From Candidatus Pacearchaeota archaeon (GTDB taxonomy: Archaea; Nanobdellota; Nanobdellia; Pacearchaeales; GW2011-AR1), in the NCBI GenBank assembly GCA_014728745.1, contig WJLC01000015.1, forward strand, positions 1-6,746: a stretch of DNA of 6,746 nucleotides, given 5' to 3'. The position numbers were made by a program, and so were the translations under genes. The first letter of the stretch is position 1; each line of letters begins with the position of its first letter. The notes under the pieces are model-generated. The model was not told the DNA's origin and did not search any database. It saw nothing but the letters and a program-made list of their open reading frames with translations. This document shows positions 1-4,528 of the stretch, piece by piece.

Positions 1-122
1 CTCTCATATGTTGTGAATCTTTTTTTGCATTTTAAACACTCTCTTCTACGCCTTGTCCCATTTGGAGAATCTCTTTTGTCAGTTACTTTTGATTTTGTGC
101 TTGAGCAAAAAGGGCAGTCCAT
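1..122 (-). CDS. nrdR: NrdR transcriptional repressor, 5' part (runs off the left edge)
   Basis: This is the first 40 codons of a minus-strand gene that starts with ATG at 122 and leaves the window at base 1. The translated start has CPFC at residues 3-6, then TRRRREC at 23-29, CLKC at 29-32 and RFTTYE at 35-40. That is the N-terminal zinc ribbon of NrdR (C3, C6, C29, C32) with its signature arginine run. NrdR is an ATP/dATP-binding repressor of ribonucleotide reductase genes; the ATP-cone that should follow lies outside the window. The family is mainly bacterial but occurs in some archaea. No Shine-Dalgarno is evident before the ATG. Two matches to the NrdR operator lie just upstream, so self-regulation or control of a downstream nrd operon is likely. 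Confidence 0.93.
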   Translation of the reverse strand, partial: MDCPFCSSTKSKVTDKRDSPNGTRRRRECLKCKKRFTTYE

Positions 123-147
123 TTTATAATTTCTTGAATATAGGTAA

Positions 148-163
148 ATACAATATATAGTAT
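148..163. promoter_or_regulatory. NrdR box 1 (proximal)
   Basis: The 16-mer ATACAATATATAGTAT matches the published NrdR box consensus acaCwAtATaTwGtgt at 14 of 16 positions, including all ten of the core CwATATATwG. It is palindromic apart from the two W positions. It lies 25 bp ahead of the nrdR start codon. Confidence 0.75.
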
Positions 164-168
164 GTAAG

Positions 169-178
169 ATATATTTTA
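169..178 (-). promoter_or_regulatory. Candidate TATA box for nrdR
   Basis: Read on the minus strand this is TAAAATATAT, lying in the spacer between the two NrdR boxes. A start about 25 bp downstream would fall near 148, inside box 1, and leave a leader of roughly 25 nt. Bound NrdR would then cover both the TATA box and the start site. The area is so AT-rich that other TATA-like strings exist, so the exact box is uncertain. Confidence 0.4.
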
Positions 179-179
179 A

Positions 180-195
180 TTACTATAAATTGTAT
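180..195. promoter_or_regulatory. NrdR box 2 (distal)
   Basis: TTACTATAAATTGTAT matches the NrdR box at 12 of 16 positions, with one mismatch in the ten-base core. Its reverse complement differs from box 1 at only two positions. The spacer to box 1 is 16 bp, so centre to centre is 32 bp, about three helical turns. Bacterial NrdR boxes usually come in pairs with this spacing. Confidence 0.72.
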
Positions 196-346
196 AAATT
201 GATAATAATAATTGCAAGATATATTTAAAGGTTTATGACTATCTGCAAAAAGTAACAGCTTCAGGGTACAACATCTTGTTATTTTTTATTATCTTTCAAA
301 AATATAATTTTTTCAACTAATTCTTTCAACATTAAGAAAATAAAAA
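196..346. other. Intergenic stretch with no gene recognised
   Basis: The whole gap between nrdR and the plus-strand ribbon-helix-helix gene (123-441) is 319 bases. The NrdR boxes and the 350-383 promoter region lie at its two sides. Within 196-346 there is only AT-rich sequence, with TATA-like strings near 221-230 and a 17-codon minus-strand frame that has no support. No RNA gene is recognised. Confidence 0.5.
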
Positions 347-349
347 CAT

Positions 350-357
350 TTATATAC
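350..357 (+). promoter_or_regulatory. TATA box of the plus-strand RHH transcript
   Basis: TTTATATA is a near-ideal archaeal TATA box. A start about 25 bp on would fall near 378-383, inside the third 9-bp repeat, and give a leader of about 60 nt before the ATG at 442. A second TATA-like string, CATATTTAAA at 411-420, is 24-26 bp before that ATG and could give a leaderless transcript instead. Confidence 0.5.
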
Positions 358-383
358 TATGGTATCTATAGTATTTATAGTAT
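357..383. repeat. Three tandem 9-bp repeats, candidate operator
   Basis: Three head-to-tail 9-mers, CTATGGTAT, CTATAGTAT and TTATAGTAT, differ by one base from copy to copy. They begin at the last base of the TATA box and run through the expected transcription start. ATACTAT at 354-360 also forms inverted pairs with ATAGTAT at 368-374 and 377-383. Ribbon-helix-helix repressors often bind short tandem or inverted repeats of this kind, and the next gene encodes one, so an autoregulatory operator is a reasonable inference. Confidence 0.6.
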
Positions 384-441
384 ACATGAACATTATAGGG
401 GCCATAGAAACATATTTAAAGATTATTATTAAAATAAGGAT

Positions 442-555
442 ATGAAAAGAACAAGCATACAGGTCTCAAAAAAATTCAAGGATTGGCTTGAATCAAAAGG
501 AAAAAAAGGCGAAAGCTATGAAGAAATAATCAAGAGGTTATTAAACAAAAAATAA
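442..555 (+). CDS. Short ribbon-helix-helix (VapB/CopG-like) protein, no toxin partner
   Basis: A 37-residue protein with the full pattern of a ribbon-helix-helix domain: a basic beta strand at residues 2-8 (KRTSIQV), a first helix at about 9-19 (KKFKDWLESKG), a GKKGES turn at 19-25 and a second helix at about 26-35 (YEEIIKRLL). This pattern is typical of archaeal antitoxin-type DNA-binding proteins in the VapB/CopG group. Such proteins bind DNA as dimers, and antitoxins carry an extra tail that neutralises the toxin. Here the tail is missing and no PIN or other toxin gene follows, so it may be an orphan regulator. AAGGA is only one base ahead of the ATG, too close for a normal ribosome-binding site. 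A 19-codon frame from 386 ends in an ATGA overlap with this start, which could couple translation. Confidence 0.75.
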   Translation: MKRTSIQVSKKFKDWLESKGKKGESYEEIIKRLLNKK

Positions 556-612
556 AAAAGATGGTAAAAGCAAAAAACTCAAACAATTTAATCAAATCAA
601 CGTTATATTCTT

Positions 613-644
613 CCAGTAAACTATGCTTAACTGGTTTATAGTTT
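613..644 (+). other. Possible H-type RNA pseudoknot
   Basis: CCAGT (613-617) can pair with ACTGG (630-634), and AAACTAT (618-624) with ATAGTTT (638-644). The order of the four arms is interleaved, which is the arrangement of an H-type pseudoknot; the two stems may also act as alternatives. It lies between the ribbon-helix-helix gene and its terminator, so it is part of the 3' untranslated region or of a small RNA. The stems are short and AT-rich in part, and chance pairing cannot be excluded. Confidence 0.35.
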
Positions 645-664
645 CTACGAAGAGGTGTTAATGG

Positions 665-691
665 GTCCAGGGTTTTCCCTGGACTTTTTTT
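665..691 (+). terminator. Hairpin plus T7 terminator of the RHH transcript
   Basis: A perfect 8-bp stem, GTCCAGGG at 665-672 with CCCTGGAC at 677-684, closes a TTTT loop and is followed directly by seven T (685-691). This has the form of a bacterial intrinsic terminator on the plus strand. There is no T-tract on the other side, so it serves only the plus transcript. In archaea a T-tract alone is usually enough, so the hairpin is notable. Confidence 0.85.
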
Positions 692-740
692 ATTTACTAT
701 TAATTTTTTTGTTAGAATCTTATTTGTTTTTTATTATCTT

Positions 741-1595
741 TTATTTTTTATTGAAATCATTTCTCTCTCTGATTTTCATTAGTCTGCATTTCTTGCATAT
801 TCTGCCTCTTGAAGGTTCTCCACAAACATCACAGTACTCCATCCTAGGATCTTTTGTTTTTTGTATTCTTGGCAAGAGTTTCTCAAAATTTTTAACAATA
901 TTTTTCTTGTCTTTATTTGAAATATTCTCTAAAAAGCTTCTTATCTGTATTCTGTAAGAATCTAGAGCACAAGGACAACCCTCATATACTACTGGAAGTT
1001 TTTTTGATTTAGAATACTTTCTTATTTCATCTTCTGGGATGTAAAACAAGGGCTTTACTCTCGGAATAAACTTGGATTTCTTTTTATCTTTAGGAATGTT
1101 TCTTGATTTTGGACCTAGATTAGCACTAAGCTGAGGAGAACCCTTAAAGATATTCATTAAAAATGTCTGAGCTTCATCATCTAAATTATGTCCTGTTGCA
1201 ATGTAATCTTCTTTAAGCTTTCTCACTTCTCTGTTTAAAATCCATTTTTTAATAACTCCGCAAATAGCACAATTTTTAATTTCATTTTTTGATTTGCTTT
1301 GTATTCCAGATCTAAGATAACACATTCCTGACCCCATCTCTTTTTTCATGTCATAGACCTTTAGTTCAATATCAAGCAACTGTGAAAGCTCCACAACTCT
1401 TTCAAGACATTCCTCACTATATTTGCCAATGTTAAGATTAATGTGAAATCCCTGAATATTTTTGTATCCAATTTTTTTAAGAAGATATGCAGCAACACTA
1501 GAATCTTTTCCTCCTGATAATGCCACAACAATTTTATCTTTCTTTTTTATTCCTGCTTTCTTGAGAGTTTTTTTTACTTTTTCTTGAATATTCAT
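741..1595 (-). CDS. ttuA: TtuA/Ncs6-family tRNA 2-thiolation enzyme
   Basis: A 284-residue PP-loop ATPase of the TtuA/Ncs6/TtcA superfamily, which activates a tRNA uridine as an adenylate and replaces its oxygen with sulfur. The PP-loop SGGKDS is at 27-32, the second nucleotide-binding motif GHNLDDEAQT at 135-144. The three cysteines expected to hold the catalytic [4Fe-4S] cluster are C109 and C112 (CAIC) and C207 (EGCPCA). A C-terminal zinc finger uses C255, C258, C267 and C270. Known TtuA proteins also carry an N-terminal zinc finger; it is absent here, and an in-frame TAG seven codons upstream rules out a longer start. The C-terminal finger and spacing favour TtuA/Ncs6 over TtcA. A TATA box about 24 bp upstream points to a leaderless mRNA. 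Sulfur would come from a ubiquitin-like carrier not seen in the window, ultimately perhaps from the cysteine desulfurase at 5126-6280. Confidence 0.9.
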   Translation of the reverse strand: MNIQEKVKKTLKKAGIKKKDKIVVALSGGKDSSVAAYLLKKIGYKNIQGFHINLNIGKYSEECLERVVELSQLLDIELKVYDMKKEMGSGMCYLRSGIQSKSKNEIKNCAICGVIKKWILNREVRKLKEDYIATGHNLDDEAQTFLMNIFKGSPQLSANLGPKSRNIPKDKKKSKFIPRVKPLFYIPEDEIRKYSKSKKLPVVYEGCPCALDSYRIQIRSFLENISNKDKKNIVKNFEKLLPRIQKTKDPRMEYCDVCGEPSRGRICKKCRLMKIRERNDFNKK

Positions 1596-1612
1596 AATAC
1601 TATTAAAGAAAA

Positions 1613-1626
1613 CCTATTTAAAATGC
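1613..1626 (-). promoter_or_regulatory. TATA box of ttuA
   Basis: On the minus strand this reads GCATTTTAAATAGG. Its centre is about 24 bp ahead of the ATG at 1595 and there is no Shine-Dalgarno between, so the mRNA is probably leaderless. The same 95-bp gap must also hold the divergent promoter of the HIT-like gene, for which the AT-rich run at 1635-1660 offers candidates. Confidence 0.55.
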
Positions 1627-1690
1627 TTTCACATTTTATATTAATAATAAATTAATAAAAAGAGGATTAAACTAAGCGTTAGAAATTAAA

Positions 1691-2167
1691 ATGCCTATAT
1701 TTTACAAAACAAAAAATTTTGAAGTCTCTGCTCATGACAACCCACATATAACTAGGAAAGATGGGGGACACATCAAAATATCTCCAAAAAAGAAAGTAGA
1801 AAATAGATGGGATCTTACAGTTGACCAGGCAAAAGAATTAATGATTCTTTCAATGATTGTTGGGCAGGCAATGAAAAAATGTCTAAATAGGCAGGGAATT
1901 CCTGTCAAGAGAATAAATTTTCAGGATAATGGAAATTGGGCATTTCTTAAAAAAACTAAACCTTATTTTCATTTGCATTTATATGGAAGATCAGAGAAAT
2001 CTAAATACCAAAAATTTGGAGAATCTTTGTCTTTCCCTCCCTACAAATCTGAATTCTATAAAACAACAAAACCATTAAACAAAACAGACATTAAAGAAAT
2101 AGTTAAGCAAATAAAAAAGCTAGAAAAATCTAAAAAATATAAAGAGGAAAAATGGACATTATCTTAA
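1691..2167 (+). CDS. HIT-like (histidine triad) protein with altered triad
   Basis: A 158-residue soluble protein whose layout follows the HIT nucleotide-hydrolase fold. It opens with a strand-rich NFEV segment at 9-12, has GGHIKISPKK at 25-34, a DLTVDQAKEL helix start at 41-50, and FHLHLYGR at 93-100. HIT enzymes cleave nucleotide phosphoanhydride or phosphoramidate bonds with the middle histidine of HxHxHxx as nucleophile. Here the alignment places Tyr92 at the first histidine, and H94 and H96 at the second and third, so the nucleophile position is kept. The tail after 128 is a lysine-rich helix. The family call rests on motif and layout only; substrate unknown. It overlaps the next gene by 16 bp, so the two are probably co-transcribed. 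No clear ribosome-binding site lies before the ATG. Confidence 0.6.
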   Translation: MPIFYKTKNFEVSAHDNPHITRKDGGHIKISPKKKVENRWDLTVDQAKELMILSMIVGQAMKKCLNRQGIPVKRINFQDNGNWAFLKKTKPYFHLHLYGRSEKSKYQKFGESLSFPPYKSEFYKTTKPLNKTDIKEIVKQIKKLEKSKKYKEEKWTLS

Positions 2168-2412
2168 TAATATTTTTAATTCTGGGATTTGAGTTAGTGA
2201 CAATGATAGCAAGATTAATTTTTGGCTCAGCAAAAAGATTTTGGAATCTCAGAGAAATTCCAAACATTCACCCTCTTTTTTTAGGATTTATCTTAGTAAT
2301 CTTTTACAATTACTGGTATTTTCTTGAAATAGGAATAGCTCTTATTGTTCAGGGATTATTGCATCATCTTATTATTCTACCTTTATGGATAGGAGAATCA
2401 GAATTTCTTTAA
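2152..2412 (+). CDS. Small two-helix membrane protein of unknown function
   Basis: An 86-residue protein that I do not recognise. The N-terminal hydrophobic segment covers about residues 2-23, followed by a basic loop (SAKRFWNLRE, 26-35) and a second hydrophobic stretch over about 42-78 that could be one or two helices. It contains the histidine pair H71-H72 and ends in a short acidic tail. The start is fixed by GAGG at 2144-2147, four bases ahead of the ATG, inside the end of the HIT-like gene. The 16-bp overlap and this internal ribosome-binding site indicate a two-gene operon. Hydrophobic frames can arise opposite A-rich genes, but no gene lies on the other strand here, so it is likely real. 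Confidence 0.65.
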   Translation: MDIILIIFLILGFELVTMIARLIFGSAKRFWNLREIPNIHPLFLGFILVIFYNYWYFLEIGIALIVQGLLHHLIILPLWIGESEFL

Positions 2413-2460
2413 TAACTGAATAAATTATTTTAAAATTATAATATTATAAAATTCTGGACC

Positions 2461-2465
2461 TTTTT
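2461..2465 (+). terminator. T-tract between convergent genes
   Basis: The 54-bp gap between the membrane-protein gene and the end of trxB holds five T for the plus strand at 2461-2465. A perfect 14-bp AT palindrome, TTATAATATTATAA, lies at 2436-2449. Both could help end the two converging transcripts, since archaeal termination needs little more than a T-rich stretch. The signal is weak. Confidence 0.35.
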
Positions 2466-2466
2466 A

Positions 2467-3393
2467 TTAACATTCAACTTCTTCTTTTCCAAGCCTATTG
2501 TATATACCATAAATGGCCTTTACACCCTCACCAACACCTGTTATTGCCTGCTTGAATTTAGTGTCTGTAACATCTCCTGCAGCATAAACTCCAGGAACAT
2601 TTGTTTTTGATTCTTTATCAATTATTATTTCTTCTTTTTTATTGACTTTAACGCCAATGTTTTTAGCAAGCTTAGAATTAGGAACATGGCCAATTGCAAT
2701 GAATAATCCATCTATGTCTAACTCTTTTTTCCCTTTGACCTTTTTTGTGAGTGTGACTGATTTGACTTTTTTCTCGCCTTTGATTTCCTCAACTTCAATT
2801 CCCTCAATAATTTCAATTTTAGAATTCTCCTTGATTTTTTCTGCATTTATTGGTTCAGCCTTTAGGTGGCTTCTTATAAACATGTAGACTTTTTTAGCGT
2901 ATTTGCTTAAGAGCAGAGCTTCTTTTGCAGCAGCATCACTTCCCCCCACAACAGCAACTGTTTTGTTTTTGTAAAATGGTGCATCACATAAAGCACAGTA
3001 GTGAACACCCTTATTCATAAATGTGCCTTCTCCAGGAGCATTAAGTTTTCTCCATTTGCTTCCACTTGCAAACAAAATATTTTTCGCAGTTATCTCTGAA
3101 TCACTTGTAATTATCTTAAAGCATCCTCTCCCTTTTTTTACCTCAGTAACTTCTTTTTGAATTATTTCAACATCATCTTTGTATTGTTTTGCATGCTCTA
3201 GAACTTTTCCTGTTAAATCAAATCCGCTTATACTTTTGAATCCAGGATAATTTTCAACAACATGAGTCTTAACTAATGTACCTCTTAGTTCTCTTGCAAA
3301 TACTATTGTTTTAAGATTCAATCTTCCACAGTAAACAGAAGAGCCTAACCCAACAATTCCCCCTCCTATCACTGCAACATCATATTTTTTCAT
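2467..3393 (-). CDS. trxB: Thioredoxin reductase
   Basis: A 308-residue flavoprotein of normal length for low-molecular-weight thioredoxin reductase, which passes electrons from a nicotinamide cofactor through FAD to thioredoxin-like proteins in the cytoplasm. The FAD dinucleotide motif GGGIVG is at 10-15, the redox-active CALC disulfide at 133-136 followed by DAPF, the NAD(P)-binding GGSDAAAKEA at 150-159, and the C-terminal FAD motif AAGDVTD at 281-287. The region that reads HRRxxxR in NADPH-specific enzymes is IRSHLKAE here (173-180), keeping R174 but losing the second arginine, so NADPH preference is doubtful. The start is supported by AGGTGA four bases upstream and a TATA box before that. 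The neighbouring cysteine-rich secreted protein is transcribed separately. Confidence 0.95.
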   Translation of the reverse strand: MKKYDVAVIGGGIVGLGSSVYCGRLNLKTIVFARELRGTLVKTHVVENYPGFKSISGFDLTGKVLEHAKQYKDDVEIIQKEVTEVKKGRGCFKIITSDSEITAKNILFASGSKWRKLNAPGEGTFMNKGVHYCALCDAPFYKNKTVAVVGGSDAAAKEALLLSKYAKKVYMFIRSHLKAEPINAEKIKENSKIEIIEGIEVEEIKGEKKVKSVTLTKKVKGKKELDIDGLFIAIGHVPNSKLAKNIGVKVNKKEEIIIDKESKTNVPGVYAAGDVTDTKFKQAITGVGEGVKAIYGIYNRLGKEEVEC

Positions 3394-3397
3394 GTTC

Positions 3398-3441
3398 TCA
3401 CCTTTTTGTGTAAAACAAAGGAAACCCGTGTTTATAAATTT
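3398..3441 (-). promoter_or_regulatory. Promoter and ribosome-binding site of trxB
   Basis: On the minus strand the TATA box AAATTTATAAAC is centred near 3434. A start about 25 bp on, near 3409, gives a leader of about 16 nt that contains AGGTGA (3403-3398), four bases from the ATG. Unlike ttuA and the arsR-like gene, this mRNA has a leader with a Shine-Dalgarno. Confidence 0.6.
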
Positions 3442-3454
3442 AATATTTCAACAA

Positions 3455-3491
3455 TAAAAAGAAAGGTGTGGATTATTTTCCACATCCACAC
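3455..3491 (-). terminator. Hairpin terminator overlapping the stop codon of the Cys-rich gene
   Basis: On the minus strand GTGTGGAT (3491-3484) pairs with ATCCACAC (3473-3466) around a 10-nt loop, followed by CTTTCTTTTTATT. The 8-bp stem takes in the last codons and the first base of the TAA stop, and the T-rich run follows at once. This is an intrinsic-terminator shape that separates this gene from trxB, whose promoter starts just beyond. Confidence 0.7.
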
Positions 3492-3676
3492 TTTCCACCA
3501 CTAACTGCACTACAGCTTTTCAACCCACAGTTCTGGCTTTGGCTGCAAGAACCTCCACATCTAGAGCACTCTATCTGCTTAGACTCGTCTGCACTTGCAG
3601 TATCAATGTTTGCAACAAGAATTCCTGCAATAGCAAGAAGACCTAATGCAACCAAGGCAATTGTAAGTAAATTCAT
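3473..3676 (-). CDS. Small secreted cysteine-rich protein
   Basis: A 67-residue protein that I cannot assign to a named family. Residues 1-22 are a continuous hydrophobic helix, and TASA-DE at 26-31 fits a signal peptidase cut after A29. The mature part would then be about 38 residues with seven cysteines (C37, C40, C44, C50, C55, C63, C65), rich in Gly and Ser, ending CGCGK. If not cleaved it would be membrane-anchored with the Cys domain outside. Disulfide bonding or metal binding are both possible. Expression looks strong and deliberate: GGAGGAC lies five bases before the ATG (core GGAGG), the best ribosome-binding site in the window, and a terminator hairpin closes the gene. It lies next to trxB, but separate promoters mean a functional link is only suggestive. 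Confidence 0.8.
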   Translation of the reverse strand: MNLLTIALVALGLLAIAGILVANIDTASADESKQIECSRCGGSCSQSQNCGLKSCSAVSGGKCGCGK

Positions 3677-3680
3677 TTTT

Positions 3681-3687
3681 GTCCTCC
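3681..3687 (-). promoter_or_regulatory. Strong Shine-Dalgarno of the Cys-rich gene
   Basis: On the minus strand GGAGGAC at 3687-3681 is four to five bases ahead of the ATG at 3676 and decides the start. A TATA-like AATATAATAAATG centred near 3720 would give a leader of about 18 nt carrying this site. Confidence 0.7.
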
Positions 3688-3735
3688 ATTTTTAGTTATA
3701 AAAACTACAAAAACATTTATTATATTCACTTTGGA

Positions 3736-3778
3736 GAAACTAGTTTCATAAGAAATATTGACGAATATATTGATGAAT
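3736..3778. repeat. 12-bp palindrome and 12-bp tandem repeat between operons
   Basis: GAAACTAGTTTC at 3736-3747 is a perfect 12-bp palindrome. It is followed by two head-to-tail 12-mers, ATATTGACGAAT (3755-3766) and ATATTGATGAAT (3767-3778), that differ at one base. They lie between the end of the six-gene operon and the promoter of the Cys-rich gene, so they could be operator sites for the latter. Function unknown. Confidence 0.4.
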
Positions 3779-3789
3779 ATCCTGAGCAA

Positions 3790-4269
3790 TTACCTTTTCA
3801 AGACTACAATATTTTGCATCCCTCTTCTCTTTCTTTCAACTAATTGCTTTGCTTCTAATTTATCTAATAATCTTGTCATCCCTACCTTGCCTATCTCTAA
3901 TTTTTCCATTAATGCTCTTTGAAAAATAGCACCATTTTCTTTCTCTAAAATTTCAACTGCTTTTTTCTCTCTTTTTCCTAATTTACTTTTATCAATCTTC
4001 TTCTTTTTTGGCTTAATTTTTTTTGTCTTAATAATAATTTTTTCATCAGGCTTTGTAAACATAATGACAACCCCTACAATTAATACTATCAAAACTATTG
4101 CAAAACTAATCCATGTTTGAACACTAAGATTTGTATGCATAGCACATGAAGGTCCATGTTCACAAGTTAAATTAATATTTTCTTTCAAAAGAGAATTAAA
4201 TAACCAAACAACCCCTGCCATAATAAAACCAATTCCAATAACTAATAATCCAACATGTTTATTTTCCAT
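3790..4269 (-). CDS. Membrane-anchored winged-helix regulator
   Basis: A 159-residue protein with two transmembrane helices (about 6-28 and 53-71), a lysine-rich linker (about 77-100) and a C-terminal winged helix-turn-helix (about 100-158). In that domain KREKKAVEILEK, the helix pair around ALMEKLEIGKVGMTRLLDKLE and the wing ERKRRGMQNIVVL can be followed. The architecture matches archaeal membrane-tethered one-component regulators. The loop between the helices should face outside and carries C36, H38, C42, M44 and H45 in CEHGPSCAMH, a good candidate for a metal- or redox-sensing site. It is last in the six-gene operon and starts inside the end of the DUF4405-like gene with an 11-bp overlap; AGAGGT seven bases upstream fixes the start. 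Whether the domain binds DNA while in the membrane is unknown. Confidence 0.8.
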   Translation of the reverse strand: MENKHVGLLVIGIGFIMAGVVWLFNSLLKENINLTCEHGPSCAMHTNLSVQTWISFAIVLIVLIVGVVIMFTKPDEKIIIKTKKIKPKKKKIDKSKLGKREKKAVEILEKENGAIFQRALMEKLEIGKVGMTRLLDKLEAKQLVERKRRGMQNIVVLKR

Positions 4270-4528
4270 TTTGATTACCTCTAAAAATTACTTTAGTCAT
4301 AGATTTTATCCAATCCCAGTTCAATGCCAAGTGTATACCCACTAGGAGAATAATCACAATTCCACTCCAGTCATGAATCATTGCCATTTGTCTACCTGGA
4401 ATTAACTCAAAAACCCATAGAAATTTATTTCTTAATCCTGGCATTTTAAAGATTCCAGTTATTCCAACTAATAAGAAAGAGATTCCCATTAATACATCAA
4501 CAATATATTTGATATGTGATTTATCCAT
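4259..4528 (-). CDS. DUF4405-like membrane protein, possible haem-binding
   Basis: An 89-residue membrane protein with two hydrophobic helices (about 8-28 and 50-72 from this start). The second holds MIHDWSGIVIILLVGIHLALNWDW, with histidines 14 apart and the NWDW end, as in DUF4405 proteins, which resemble the cores of b-type cytochromes. The histidines (H52 and H66 here) could ligand haem, but this is inference. An in-frame ATG at 4540 would add MRRK; I prefer 4528 because AGGAG lies four bases ahead of it and the overlap with iscU falls from 20 to 8 bp. It overlaps the following membrane regulator, so the two may form a membrane sensor pair. Its link with iron-sulfur assembly is positional. 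Confidence 0.7.
   Translation of the reverse strand: MDKSHIKYIVDVLMGISFLLVGITGIFKMPGLRNKFLWVFELIPGRQMAMIHDWSGIVIILLVGIHLALNWDWIKSMTKVIFRGNQNGK

Noticed and set aside
279..332. A 17-codon minus-strand frame (MLKELVEKII...) with a TATA-like string about 20 bp upstream.
   Set aside because: Too short to judge, no ribosome-binding site, and frames of this size are expected by chance in such A/T-rich sequence.
561..641. A 26-codon frame after the RHH gene, where a toxin gene would be expected.
   Set aside because: The product has no PIN or other toxin motif and is far too short; the same bases are better explained as a structured 3' region.
655..957. A 100-codon hydrophobic plus-strand frame preceded by GAGGTG.
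   Set aside because: It runs through a terminator hairpin and T-tract and then antisense over the conserved zinc-finger end of ttuA. The Phe/Leu/Ile-rich product is what an A-rich gene gives on its opposite strand.
3468..3695. A 75-codon plus-strand frame opposite the Cys-rich gene.
   Set aside because: The minus-strand gene has a signal peptide, a strong Shine-Dalgarno and a terminator, while this frame has none of these.
3748..3840. A plus-strand reading with IDEYIDEYPEQL that recalls the start of some small conserved proteins.
   Set aside because: No start codon is in frame, it ends inside the antisense of the winged-helix gene, and the resemblance comes from the 12-bp tandem repeat.
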